A stretch of 64,000 nucleotides of DNA from Prescottella equi (lineage in GTDB: Bacteria; Actinomycetota; Actinomycetes; Mycobacteriales; Mycobacteriaceae): positions 1 through 64,000 of the forward strand of contig NZ_LWTX01000003.1 in assembly GCF_002094305.1 (NCBI RefSeq). Direction: 5' to 3'. A program made the translations under genes and the position numbers. Shown piece by piece: positions 28,563-36,753 of this stretch (position 1 is the first letter of the stretch; each line of letters starts with the position of its first letter). The notes under the pieces are model-generated. The model ran no database searches, was not told where the DNA came from, and worked only from the letters and a program-made list of their open reading frames with translations.

Positions 28563-29461
28563 CCCGACACCACCGCCCGGGACGGAGCGACGTACGCGGC
28601 GATCTTGCGTGCGGCCGCGGCCCAGCACCGGTCGAGCACGTCGTCGGTGATGCCCGCGGCATGCGGCGTCACCACCACGCCGGGTGCGGTCCACAGCGGA
28701 TGCTCAACGGGGAGCGGCTCGGGATCGGTGACGTCGAGGATCGCATGCACCCGCCCACACTCCCCGAGAAGGGCTTGTGTGTCCACGAGTTCACCGCGTC
28801 CGGCGTTGATCAGCACCGCATCGTCCTTCATCGCGCCGAGGAACCCCGCATCCACGAGGTGCACCGTCGAATCATCAAGCGGCAGAGCCAGGATCACGAC
28901 GTCCCGGTCGCCGAGCACCGCCCGGCCCTGCGTGAAGTCCACGACACCCGCACGCGCCGTCCGGCCGACGAGGGTGACCGTGCAGCCGAACGGTTCGAGC
29001 CGTCGTCGAAGGTTCTCACCGATGTCGCCCGCCCCGAACACCAGGACGCTCCGACCCGACAGTGTCCCCGTGCGGTGCGCCTCCCACTGCCGGTCCCGCT
29101 GCTTGGCCCGGTAGCCCGCGAGATCCCGGACGTGGGCGAGCAACTGCGCGACGACCCACTCCGCGACCGCGCCGCCGTGGGCCCGGTCCGCGTTCGAGAC
29201 CGTCACGCCCTCGGGCACGACCCCGGTCCAACGTTCGACTCCCGAACTGAACAGCTGCACCATCCGCAGGCGCGGCAACCGGGCGAAGAGGGAACCCGCC
29301 CCGGCCGGATCGAGTCCGTTCGCGACGAGTATCTCGGCATCGGCCGCGCCGTCCGGGACCTGTGGGCACTTCGGGTCGTACACCACCGCGCTCACGTGCG
29401 GGATGCCTGCGAGAGCGGCCACGCCGCGCGCGTCGGGGACGAGTACCACCGTGCGCGTCAT
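28559..29461 (-). CDS. D-isomer-specific 2-hydroxyacid dehydrogenase
   Basis: A 300-residue NAD(P)-dependent reductase of 2-keto acids (glyoxylate/hydroxypyruvate/phosphoglycerate group). The Rossmann motif is GAGDIG, with catalytic Arg in NAGRGELVD, Glu in DPEPLP and His in TPHAAG. It overlaps both neighbours as ATGA. With the adjacent FMN oxidase it could interconvert a hydroxyacid/ketoacid pair of opposite stereochemistry (inference). It is less similar to the other two dehydrogenases in this window than they are to each other. Confidence 0.9.
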
Positions 29462-29766
29462 CGGTCGGCGTCGCTGTCCGCGCGGCGGGCTTCCACCCAG
29501 CCGAGGATGTCGGCGGGCCAGATGGGCCGTGACTGCCGCCGGTAGTGCTCCCACGTGGCCTCGAGCACTTCGGATTCGGTACATCCGGCGAGCAGTTCGG
29601 CCCAGTAGTACTCGTCGAGCCGCTCTCCCGGCGGCCGTCGCTCGACACCGGAGATGATCCGGATGACCTCGCGGCAGGTGAAGATGTCGGCAGGACGGGC
29701 CGCGGCGCCGGGCTCGGGCTCCGCGCCCGACCCCTCCGCCACGTCCGTCGTGAACGTCTCGGTCAT
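29458..29766 (-). CDS. Small unrecognised protein, 102 aa
   Basis: A small soluble protein that I cannot assign. The first 25 residues are acidic and flexible. The rest looks helical, with a distinctive end: SEVLEATWEHYRRQSRPIWP then ADILGWVEARR. That segment loosely recalls a motif (HYR...MPADI) seen in phage helicase-loader-like proteins, but the likeness is weak. It overlaps both neighbours as ATGA inside a tight catabolic operon, which argues that it is translated and works with the class II aldolase or dehydrogenase. An accessory subunit is possible. The longer frame to 29937 lies inside the aldolase gene. Confidence 0.72.
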   Translation of the reverse strand: MTETFTTDVAEGSGAEPEPGAAARPADIFTCREVIRIISGVERRPPGERLDEYYWAELLAGCTESEVLEATWEHYRRQSRPIWPADILGWVEARRADSDADR

Positions 29767-30518
29767 CGCGGCCGCGACAGGATCTTCTGCGCGAGGACGG
29801 GATCGGCCCGCATCTCCTTGCGCACCGCGGCCTCCCAGAAGCCGTGGAAGCCGTTGCCGTCGTTCTTCAGCTGCCGGTCGAGCCACCAGTCCGGCAGCGA
29901 CGTCTTGTCCGGTCCGCCGGCGACACGGACCATCCACGCGTTCTTGCAGCGCTGTTCGAGCGCCACCGCGCGGAGGAAGACCGCCTTGGCCGTGTCGGCG
30001 ATGACGAAGACGCCGTGCCCGCCGAGCAACGCCCGGTCGGCGTCACCGATCGCGCGGACCGCCTTCTCGGCTGCCTCCATGCTGTTGACGGCGCCGTCGT
30101 ACTCGTCGACGAGAACCACCTCGCCGCCGCCCAGGCTCGAACTCTGGTCGTACGCGGGCGGCACCTCCTTGATGTCGCCCCACACCGTGCCGTACTCGGA
30201 GTGGTTGTGCAGCGCCCACACCACTTCGGGACGGGCGTTGTGCAGCGCGAGGTGCAGCGGGATCCCGAGCGGTACCGGCCAGTCGCCCTCGATCAGGTTG
30301 CCCTGCAGATCGATCCGCAGCAGATCGTCCGGACAGACCTCTTCCCACGTCAGCAGCCACGGGTTGCACAGCAGGGTGCCGTCACCGAGGTTGTAGGTGA
30401 TGTGGCCGGCCAGGTGGTCGCGGTACCCCTCGTTCCAGAGGGTGCGGCCGAGCATGACCATCTCTTCCCGGGCATCGAGTTCCGGGATCAGACGGTCTGC
30501 GGTGGGTGTGAATTCCAA
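29763..30518 (-). CDS. Class II aldolase/adducin family protein
   Basis: A 251-residue member of the zinc class II aldolase family, which includes fuculose-phosphate aldolase and decarboxylases such as 3,4-dihydroxyphthalate decarboxylase. Probable metal ligands are visible in WALHNHSEYG and LLGGHGVFV. A conserved GHITYNLGDG opening supports the assignment. Cleavage or decarboxylation of a hydroxy acid is expected. The start overlaps nothing, with a 48-bp gap to the hydrolase gene; its end overlaps the 102-aa protein gene. Confidence 0.85.
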   Translation of the reverse strand: MEFTPTADRLIPELDAREEMVMLGRTLWNEGYRDHLAGHITYNLGDGTLLCNPWLLTWEEVCPDDLLRIDLQGNLIEGDWPVPLGIPLHLALHNARPEVVWALHNHSEYGTVWGDIKEVPPAYDQSSSLGGGEVVLVDEYDGAVNSMEAAEKAVRAIGDADRALLGGHGVFVIADTAKAVFLRAVALEQRCKNAWMVRVAGGPDKTSLPDWWLDRQLKNDGNGFHGFWEAAVRKEMRADPVLAQKILSRPR

Positions 30519-30566
30519 CGAAGTATCTCCTCTCGTGATACGAGGCGCGACGGCCTCGGTTGACGC

Positions 30567-31439
30567 TCAGTCGAGTTCGCCGCACCGCCACGGTTCGAGG
30601 AACTCTGCGATCGCACGCCCGACGTCGTCGGGAGAGTCGTCGATGAAGAAGTGCCCGCCCGGGAGGGCACGGCCGGTGATGTCGCGGGCGAATCGCCGCC
30701 AGACGTTCAGCGGATGCTCGCGCCGGGTGAGCGGTCCCCGGTCACCCCACAGGACGAGCACCGGGCACGGGATCCGGCGACCGGCGTCGAGTGCGTCGTG
30801 CTCGAGGTCGACGGACGCGCCGGCCCGGTAGTCCTCGCACGTCGCGTGCACCACCGCCGGATCCCGGAAGTGGGACTTGTAGTGCTCGATGTCGTCCGCG
30901 GACATCGAGGTGCCGGCCCCGCCCGCCAGGCCGAGCACGTTGTCCATCCACGCGTCCGGGTTCGCGTCGATGAGCTGTTCGGCCAGCGCGTGCGGCCGGA
31001 TCAGGAAGAACCAGTGGAAGTACATGGTCGCCAACTGCCGGTCGGTGGTGGCGTAGACCTCCGAGGTCGGCAGGATGTCGAGCAGGGCGGCCTGGACCAC
31101 CCGATCGGGGTGATCGAGGCACATGCGGTGCACCACGCGCGCACCCCGGTCGTGGCCGGCGACCGCGAAGCGCTCGAACCCCAGGCTGCGCATGACTTCC
31201 ACCTGGTCGCCGGCCATGGCCCGCTTGGAGTACGTCGTGTGGGCGTCGTCGCCCGCCGGCTTGCTGCTGTCGCCGTAGCCCCGCAGGTCCGTCGTCACGA
31301 CCGTGAAGCGGTCGGCCAGAGCGTCCGCGACCCGCCGCCAGACGCGGCGGGTCTGCGGGTAGCCGTGCAGCAGAAGCAGCGGAGGGCCCGAACCGACCAC
31401 CCGCGTGGCGATCTGCACTTCGCCCACGTCGACGAGCAA
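30567..31439 (-). CDS. Fluoroacetate/haloacetate dehalogenase-like alpha/beta hydrolase
   Basis: A 290-residue alpha/beta hydrolase with the complete residue set of fluoroacetate dehalogenase: nucleophile Asp97 with Arg98 and Arg101 (GHDRGARVVHR), Asp121 (24 residues after the nucleophile, in LLDILPT), His142-Trp143 (FHWFFL), Tyr204 (EDYRAG) and His263 (GGHFFIDD). Known enzymes of this group turn haloacetates into glycolate. I use the TTG at 31439 (AGGGGC upstream), 11 bp after the amidohydrolase stop; GTG 31427 is possible. The epoxide hydrolase family is the alternative, but it lacks the His-Trp halide pocket. Confidence 0.83.
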   Translation of the reverse strand: MLVDVGEVQIATRVVGSGPPLLLLHGYPQTRRVWRRVADALADRFTVVTTDLRGYGDSSKPAGDDAHTTYSKRAMAGDQVEVMRSLGFERFAVAGHDRGARVVHRMCLDHPDRVVQAALLDILPTSEVYATTDRQLATMYFHWFFLIRPHALAEQLIDANPDAWMDNVLGLAGGAGTSMSADDIEHYKSHFRDPAVVHATCEDYRAGASVDLEHDALDAGRRIPCPVLVLWGDRGPLTRREHPLNVWRRFARDITGRALPGGHFFIDDSPDDVGRAIAEFLEPWRCGELD

Positions 31440-31450
31440 GCCGCTGCCCC

Positions 31451-32656
31451 TCAGTCCCGGGGGAGAACGATCTCGGGCAACGGGTGCCGGTACAGCTTGG
31501 CGGCGTTCTCGCTGCACATCATTCGCATCTCGTTCGCCGGGATGTCGCCCCAGTAGTTCTCGAGAACGCTCTGCGTGTGCGGCCACGTGCCGTCACCGTG
31601 CGGGTAGTCCGTCTCGAGCATGATGTTCTCGACCCCGATCACGTGGCGCAGCGCGATGGTGGACGGGTCGTCGAGCGTGCAGAACCAGAAGTTGCGACGC
31701 AGGATGTCCGCCGGACGCTCGTCCCAGCCGAGGCCGTAGCCGGACCGGTCGATGATGTTGTCCAGCCGGTCGATCAGCATCGGCACCCAGCCGATGCCGC
31801 CCTCGCTCATCGCGATCTTCAGCGTCGGGTGATCCTTGGGGTAGCCCGACCACAGCCACTCGCTGCATGCACCGAGCGAGAGCTGGCCGAACATGGTGGC
31901 GCCCAACTGCAGTCCCGGCGCGCCCTGCGGGTACTGGTACATGCCCGAGCTGCCGACGTGCAGCGAGATCACGGTGTCGGTGTCGACGCAGGCCTGGATG
32001 ATCGGATCCCAGTGATCGCGATCCCACAGGGACGGCAGACCGATCGCGTGGGGACGCTCCGGGAAGGTGACCGACGTGAAGCCACGCGCCGCGTTGCGCT
32101 CGATCTCCTTGACCGCCTCGACCGGATCGGTGAGGTAGGTGATGCCACCGGGGATCACGCGGGTCGGGTACTCGAGGTGCCACTCGTTGTAGATCCAGTC
32201 GTTCCACGCGCGCACTGCCGCGATGCCGACCTCCTTGTCGGACGCGTGCGCGAAGACCCGGCCACAGAACCCGGTGATCTGCGACGGGAAGTTGAGCATC
32301 GCCCAGATGCCGCCCTTGTCCATGTCCTTGACGCGGGCATGGATGTCGTAGCACCCCGGACGCATCTGGTCGAAGCGGAAGGGCTCGTACTTCACCGATT
32401 CCTTGCGGCGGCCGGCGACGGCATTCATGCCCACCTGCGAGTAGATGTTGCCGTCGAACTCCCAGACCTGCGAGCCGTCCTCGCCCTCGAGGATTTTCGG
32501 GCCGCGGTCCTTGAGCGACGCGGGCATCCACGTCTCGAACAGGTGCGCCGGCTCCACCACATGGTCGTCGACGGAGATGACCGTGTACTTGACCTCGGCC
32601 GGTTCCGGCTCGGGGTTGAAGAGTTCGGGATCGAGTTCCTGGTTGACAGCCGTCAC
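31451..32656 (-). CDS. Amidohydrolase family 2 (ACMSD-like) metal hydrolase/decarboxylase
   Basis: A 401-residue protein of the amidohydrolase-2 superfamily, which holds decarboxylases such as ACMSD and gamma-resorcylate decarboxylase as well as hydrolases. It opens with VISVDDHVVEPAHLFETWMP, contains SLHVGSSG (metal His region), EGGIGWVP, and the late Asp in LETDYPHGDGTWPH. It heads the IclR-controlled minus-strand operon, with the operator at 32717-32744 just upstream. A decarboxylation or C-N/C-C hydrolysis of an aromatic or unsaturated acid is plausible; sequence does not decide. Confidence 0.88.
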   Translation of the reverse strand: MTAVNQELDPELFNPEPEPAEVKYTVISVDDHVVEPAHLFETWMPASLKDRGPKILEGEDGSQVWEFDGNIYSQVGMNAVAGRRKESVKYEPFRFDQMRPGCYDIHARVKDMDKGGIWAMLNFPSQITGFCGRVFAHASDKEVGIAAVRAWNDWIYNEWHLEYPTRVIPGGITYLTDPVEAVKEIERNAARGFTSVTFPERPHAIGLPSLWDRDHWDPIIQACVDTDTVISLHVGSSGMYQYPQGAPGLQLGATMFGQLSLGACSEWLWSGYPKDHPTLKIAMSEGGIGWVPMLIDRLDNIIDRSGYGLGWDERPADILRRNFWFCTLDDPSTIALRHVIGVENIMLETDYPHGDGTWPHTQSVLENYWGDIPANEMRMMCSENAAKLYRHPLPEIVLPRD

Positions 32657-32716
32657 GGCACGCTCCTTCGCGAGATCGCGTCGACGAGGCTTCGATGGGG
32701 CACCTTGCCGACGTAA

Positions 32717-32744
32717 GTATCACTATGCGATAGTGAGTATCACT
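32717..32744. promoter_or_regulatory. IclR operator between divergent amidohydrolase and iclR genes
   Basis: TCACTAT-GCG-ATAGTGA (32720-32736) is a perfect 17-bp inverted repeat. GTATCACT occurs twice in direct orientation at 32717-32724 and 32737-32744, exactly 20 bp apart (two helical turns). The AT-rich block sits 60 bp from the amidohydrolase start and just before the IclR start, so it very probably binds the IclR protein and overlaps both promoters. Confidence 0.75.
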
Positions 32745-32762
32745 TGCAGACACACAGTAGGG

Positions 32763-33497
32763 GTGATCCACATCTCAGTCAAGACACTGGGCACCCTCGC
32801 GCGCGGACTCCGCGTCGTCGAGGCCGTCGCCGAACACCAGCCGATCGGATTGACCGAACTCTCCCGCGTCCTCGACGAGGACAAGAGCGCCCTTCAGCGC
32901 ACGCTGGCGACCCTGCACGACGCGGGATGGATTCGCCCGCTTCCCGATTCCCCTCCCCGCTGGGAGGTGTCGACCAAACCGTTGATCGTCGCGGGCCGCG
33001 CGCTCACGTCGTCCCCGCTGCCGGTGCGCGCCCGCGCACTGCTGGGCTCGCTGCGCGACGCGACGGGCGAGACGGCCCACCTGGCGGTCCTCGACAACTC
33101 CACGATCGCCGTCGTCGACGTCGCCGAGGGCAAGCAGATCGTCCGAACGACACTGCAGGTGGGACAGATCCATCCGGCCGGAACGAGCGCCGCCGGCCGC
33201 GCCATCTGCGCCCTGCTCGACCCGGACGCGCGCGCCGACGTCACGCCCGACCCGGCGACGCTCCTCACCGACGACGACTACGCCGAAATCCGCGCCCGCG
33301 GCTGGTCGCTGTGCGAGGGCGCTGTGCAACCCGGCTCGACGAGCATCGCCGCCGCGGTCACCGACTCGACGGGACTCCCGGTCGGCGCGGTGATCGTGAG
33401 CGGGCCAGAAACCCGGCTCACACCGGACCGTTACGCCGAGATCGGCGCACTCGTGCGCGACGTCGCCGCCGAACTGAAGGGGGCCCGCCAGCGCTGA
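32763..33497 (+). CDS. IclR family transcriptional regulator
   Basis: A 244-residue IclR protein: winged helix-turn-helix at residues 5-65 (LARGLRVVEAVAEHQPIGLT, then LSRVLDEDKSALQRTLATLH) and the C-terminal effector domain with AEGKQIVRTTLQVGQ, HPAGTSAAGRAI and VAAEL at the end. GTG 32763 is the first usable start; its ribosome site is weak. It is divergent from the amidohydrolase-dehalogenase operon, with a palindromic operator in the gap, so it is probably its regulator. It is not closely alike to the two other IclR proteins in the window. Confidence 0.9.
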   Translation: MIHISVKTLGTLARGLRVVEAVAEHQPIGLTELSRVLDEDKSALQRTLATLHDAGWIRPLPDSPPRWEVSTKPLIVAGRALTSSPLPVRARALLGSLRDATGETAHLAVLDNSTIAVVDVAEGKQIVRTTLQVGQIHPAGTSAAGRAICALLDPDARADVTPDPATLLTDDDYAEIRARGWSLCEGAVQPGSTSIAAAVTDSTGLPVGAVIVSGPETRLTPDRYAEIGALVRDVAAELKGARQR

Positions 33498-33534
33498 TCA
33501 GCCCGCGCTCCGCGTGCCACCCATTGCCATCGTG

Positions 33535-33548
33535 ACAATCGCCATTGT
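33535..33548 (+). promoter_or_regulatory. Small dyad upstream of the AurF-like gene
   Basis: ACAAT-CGCC-ATTGT is a perfect 14-bp inverted repeat in the 130-bp gap before the diiron oxygenase gene, 80 bp from its start. The surrounding AT-rich patch (TTGTATGGTT, GCTAACAGT) is the likely promoter. Either the upstream IclR or another regulator could bind it. Confidence 0.4.
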
Positions 33549-33627
33549 ATGGTTCAGCTAACAGTAACCGACCGTCACACACAGATGGCTCGCCGCGACC
33601 GCGGCGGTGACAGGAAGAGGGGGCGTC

Positions 33628-34545
33628 ATGACCACTGCGATTCCGTCGACCCGCACGGCACCACCGGTGTCCGATCGCGAGGAGACCGCGCGGCGCCTGC
33701 TCGCCTCGTCCGCCCGCAAGTCGTACGACCCCATGGTCGAAGTGGACTGGAACGCGCCGCTGCCCACCGACAAGTTCGGGCTCACCCCGGAGTGGAGCAC
33801 GCTGTACGGCACCGCACTGTGGGACGAGATGACCGACGAGCAGAAGATCGAGCTCACCAAGCACGAGGCCGCGAGCGTCTCGAGTGTCGGTCTGTGGTTC
33901 GAGATCCTGCTCATGCAGATGCTCCTGCGCGACGTCTACGGCCGCGACAAGCATTCGCGCCACGTGCAGTTCGCGCTCACCGAGGTCGCGGACGAGTGCC
34001 GCCACTCCGTGATGTTCGCGCGCGCAGGCGAAAAGTTCGGGATGCCCGACTACGGCCCGATCACGTTCATCCACCGGGCCGGCCGACTGTGGGGCGGGCT
34101 GTTCCGCGGCGCCAACGCGTACGCGAGCGTCATGGCGGCCGAGGAGATCCTCGACATGATGCAGCGCGACTTCATGAAGGACGAACGCGTCCAGCCGATC
34201 ACGCGCACCGTCAGCAAGATTCACGTTCTCGAGGAGGCGCGGCACATCCGCTTCGCCCGCGAAGAGGTCACACGCCGCCTGCAGGGCGCTTCCCGTGCCC
34301 GCCGCGCCTTCGAGCGCGTCAGCACCGCCGCAACCGTCTACTTCGTCATGAAGAGCATGATTCACCCCGACGTGTACGTGAACGCCGGTCTCGACAAGGA
34401 GCGCGCACTCGAGGTCGCGCGCACCAACAAGCACCACCACGACAAGATCCGCACGTCGGGTTCGAAGCTCATGAGCTTCCTCGACAGCGTCGGCCTGGTC
34501 GGCGGGCCGTCCAAGGTGCTGTACAAGAAGGTCCACCTGCTCTGA
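33628..34545 (+). CDS. AurF-type diiron N-oxygenase
   Basis: A 305-residue non-heme diiron protein of the p-aminobenzoate N-oxygenase (AurF) family. All seven expected iron ligands can be traced: Glu92, Glu123 and His126 (DECRH), Glu172, then His199-Glu203-His206 (KIHVLEEARH) with the AurF spacing of 4 and 3. Family members oxidise aryl amines to hydroxylamine or nitro products; others carry out different oxidations. The start at ATG 33628 has GAGGGGG before it. It stands alone, with its own terminator, after the IclR gene. Confidence 0.88.
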   Translation: MTTAIPSTRTAPPVSDREETARRLLASSARKSYDPMVEVDWNAPLPTDKFGLTPEWSTLYGTALWDEMTDEQKIELTKHEAASVSSVGLWFEILLMQMLLRDVYGRDKHSRHVQFALTEVADECRHSVMFARAGEKFGMPDYGPITFIHRAGRLWGGLFRGANAYASVMAAEEILDMMQRDFMKDERVQPITRTVSKIHVLEEARHIRFAREEVTRRLQGASRARRAFERVSTAATVYFVMKSMIHPDVYVNAGLDKERALEVARTNKHHHDKIRTSGSKLMSFLDSVGLVGGPSKVLYKKVHLL

Positions 34546-34566
34546 CGGGCAGGGTCACGGCGCGAG

Positions 34567-34607
34567 TGCGCGGTGTGCGAGCAGGGGGAGGTCCCGCGCA
34601 CCGCGCA
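34567..34607 (+). terminator. Hairpin terminator after the AurF-like gene
   Basis: Arms TGCGCGGTGTGCG and CGCGCACCGCGCA (13 pairs, one wobble) around a 15-nt loop, followed by TTTCG. It starts 22 bp beyond the stop codon. Confidence 0.65.
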
Positions 34608-34821
34608 TTTCGCGTCTTCCGGGTCGATCACCGTCGTGCGGCGGGCCGACTGCATTCACCCGATACCGCCTGACGCGACCGAGACGCGCCGCCGCTCGTT
34701 ACGGTGACGTTTCCGGTTCGCCCACCGGACCGGCGGTCGTGCCCACCACGCCACCTCCCGTCGATACTCGGCTCCTCTCAACGGGTTCACCGGACCCGAC
34801 TCACCGAGACCTGGAGCCGCC

Positions 34822-35613
34822 ATGACGACCGAAAGCCCACCCACCCCCGAGTGTCTCGCCGTGACCTGCGCGAGCGGCGTCGCCACCGTCACGATCGATC
34901 GGCCTCCCGCCAATGCGTTCGATCCCGCGTTGATCGCCGAACTGCTCTCCGTCCTTCCTCCGCTCGCCGCCGATCCCGACGTCCGCTGCATCGTCGTGCG
35001 CGGGACGGGTCGATTCTTCGTCGCCGGTGCCGACATCCGCGTCATGCGTGAGCTCACCGAGGAGACGCAGCGTGCGATGCGGCCGTGGACCGATGTGCAG
35101 AAGCTCCTCGAGTCCGCACCGAAACCCGTTGTCGCAGCACTGAACGGACATGCGCTCGGCGGCGGTGCGGAACTCTCCCTCGCGTGCGACGTCCGGGTGA
35201 TGACGCAGTCGGCGACCATCGGCTTCCCGGAGATGGGGCTCGGGCTCTTCCCCGGCGCCGGTGGCAGCCAGCGACTGCCCCGGCTCCTCGGAGCGCATCG
35301 CGCGAAGCTCCTCATGATCCAGGGGGCACGGCTCTCCGCCACCGAGGCCCTGGACATCGGCCTGGTCGACGAGGTCGTCCCCGACGACCGATTCGATTCC
35401 CGCATAGACGAACTCGCAACCGAGTTGGCCGCGAAACCGACGCGCACGATCGGGATGCTCAAGCACATCGTGGAAGCAGGCCGCACGCTTGCGCTCGACG
35501 AAGCGCTCGATGTCGAATTCGCCGCCGTTCTCGAACTGATCCGTACCCGCGACACCGCCGAAGGACTGCAGGCCTTCCTCGACAAGCGGGCACCGTCGTT
35601 CACGGGCCGCTGA
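34822..35613 (+). CDS. Enoyl-CoA hydratase/isomerase family protein
   Basis: A 263-residue crotonase. The oxyanion-hole segments are FFVAGADIRVM and LGGGAELSLACD, and the catalytic acid region is GLGLFPGAGGSQRLPRLLG. Hydration of an enoyl-CoA, or a related crotonase reaction, is expected in the cytoplasm. A 276-bp gap upstream holds the AurF terminator and presumably this gene's promoter. The ABC binding-protein gene follows by 33 bp, an unusual partner for a beta-oxidation enzyme. Confidence 0.92.
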   Translation: MTTESPPTPECLAVTCASGVATVTIDRPPANAFDPALIAELLSVLPPLAADPDVRCIVVRGTGRFFVAGADIRVMRELTEETQRAMRPWTDVQKLLESAPKPVVAALNGHALGGGAELSLACDVRVMTQSATIGFPEMGLGLFPGAGGSQRLPRLLGAHRAKLLMIQGARLSATEALDIGLVDEVVPDDRFDSRIDELATELAAKPTRTIGMLKHIVEAGRTLALDEALDVEFAAVLELIRTRDTAEGLQAFLDKRAPSFTGR

Positions 35614-35646
35614 GCGCGCACCGATCCCCCACCACGAAGGAAACCC

Positions 35647-36627
35647 ATGACATCCAGATTCCGGCGCCGCGCACTCGCCGCCGTCGCGGCACTCGCCGCA
35701 GTGACCGTCGTCGCCACCGCATGTTCCCGGCCGGCGTCCGAGTCGGCGGCGTCCGCCCCCGACGGGCTCGTCCGCATCTCGGTCGGCGTCGATCCGTCGT
35801 ACGCACCGTTCTTCGTCGCCGAGAAGGAAGGCCTGTTCGAGGCCGCCGGCCTGAACGTGCAGATCATCCAGACCGAGGGCGGCGCCGCGAGCGCCCAGAA
35901 TGTCGTGGCCGGCACTTCCGAGATGTCCGGCAACGCCGACTCGACCGCGTTGACGGTGATGGCCGCCAACCCGACCCTGCGCGCACTCGGTGTCTACGAG
36001 GAATCCGACCGCTACTTCCAGGTGGTGCTCCGCCCCGGCGTCACGCCGCAGTCGATCAAGACCATGGGCGTGTTCCCCGGTATCGGCCTCTACTTCACGG
36101 ACGCCTACCTGCGCAGTGTGGGCCTCGACCCGGCGGCCGTGAAACTGGTGAGCACCAGCCCGCCGGAACAGCCGGCGCTGCTCGCCCGCGGCGACATCGA
36201 CGGCTTCATCTCGTTCGATCCGTGGGTGGCCCAGGCCGTCGCCACCGGGGGCCGCGTCGTCGGCACCAGCGGCGACTTCGGCGCCCGGTACTCGCAGTGG
36301 CTGCTCACCTCGGAGTCGTGGCTGGCCGCGAACGAGGAGCTGGCGGCCCGGGTCTTCGCGGTGGTCGCCGACGCAGCAGCGATCGTGAACTCGGATCCCG
36401 ACCGCGCGGCCGCGGCGATCTCGTCGGCGATCCAGATGGATCCCGCGGAGGCGAAGCGCACGGTGACCCAGATCGACTTCGTCGGACGCGACTTCACCCC
36501 CGACGACACGGCCCGCGCCGACGACCTGGTCACCTTCTTCCGCGACCAGGGCAAGATCACCGGTTCCGTCGACACCGACACGGTGATGCTGCACGGCTGG
36601 GTGTCCGAGCACACCGACACCGAATGA
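35647..36627 (+). CDS. Orphan NMT1/SsuA-type ABC substrate-binding lipoprotein
   Basis: A 326-residue binding protein with a signal ending in VVATAC (lipidated Cys26) and the NMT1/SsuA-type fold (PSYAPFFVAEKEGLFEAAGLN, GTSEMSGNADSTAL, RGDIDGFISFDPWV). Related proteins bind aromatic acids, sulfonates, nitrate or pyrimidine precursors. No permease or ATPase gene is adjacent. It is clearly paralogous to the binding protein at 47471-48451, whose operon has both, so it may deliver a second ligand to that transporter (inference). A hairpin terminator follows. Confidence 0.9.
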   Translation: MTSRFRRRALAAVAALAAVTVVATACSRPASESAASAPDGLVRISVGVDPSYAPFFVAEKEGLFEAAGLNVQIIQTEGGAASAQNVVAGTSEMSGNADSTALTVMAANPTLRALGVYEESDRYFQVVLRPGVTPQSIKTMGVFPGIGLYFTDAYLRSVGLDPAAVKLVSTSPPEQPALLARGDIDGFISFDPWVAQAVATGGRVVGTSGDFGARYSQWLLTSESWLAANEELAARVFAVVADAAAIVNSDPDRAAAAISSAIQMDPAEAKRTVTQIDFVGRDFTPDDTARADDLVTFFRDQGKITGSVDTDTVMLHGWVSEHTDTE

Positions 36628-36632
36628 TCGAT

Positions 36633-36676
36633 CCGTTCTGCCGACCGGATCGCGCCCGGTTCGGTCAGCAGAACGG
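36633..36676 (+). terminator. Hairpin terminator after the orphan binding-protein gene
   Basis: Arms CCGTTCTGC and GCAGAACGG, extended across one mismatch by GACCG/CGGTC, around a 14-nt loop; AATCGTTT follows. It lies 6 bp past the stop codon and separates this gene from the CoA-transferase. Confidence 0.7.
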
Positions 36677-36753
36677 AATCGTTTCCCGGGGCCCGGCATC
36701 GCCATAGTGTCGGCGCACTCACCGAAGAACCCGCGTCACCGATCGGAGCAGCC

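Noticed and set aside
34608-34821. Small gene between the AurF terminator and the enoyl-CoA hydratase
   Set aside because: No frame with a ribosome site or reasonable composition; treated as promoter DNA.
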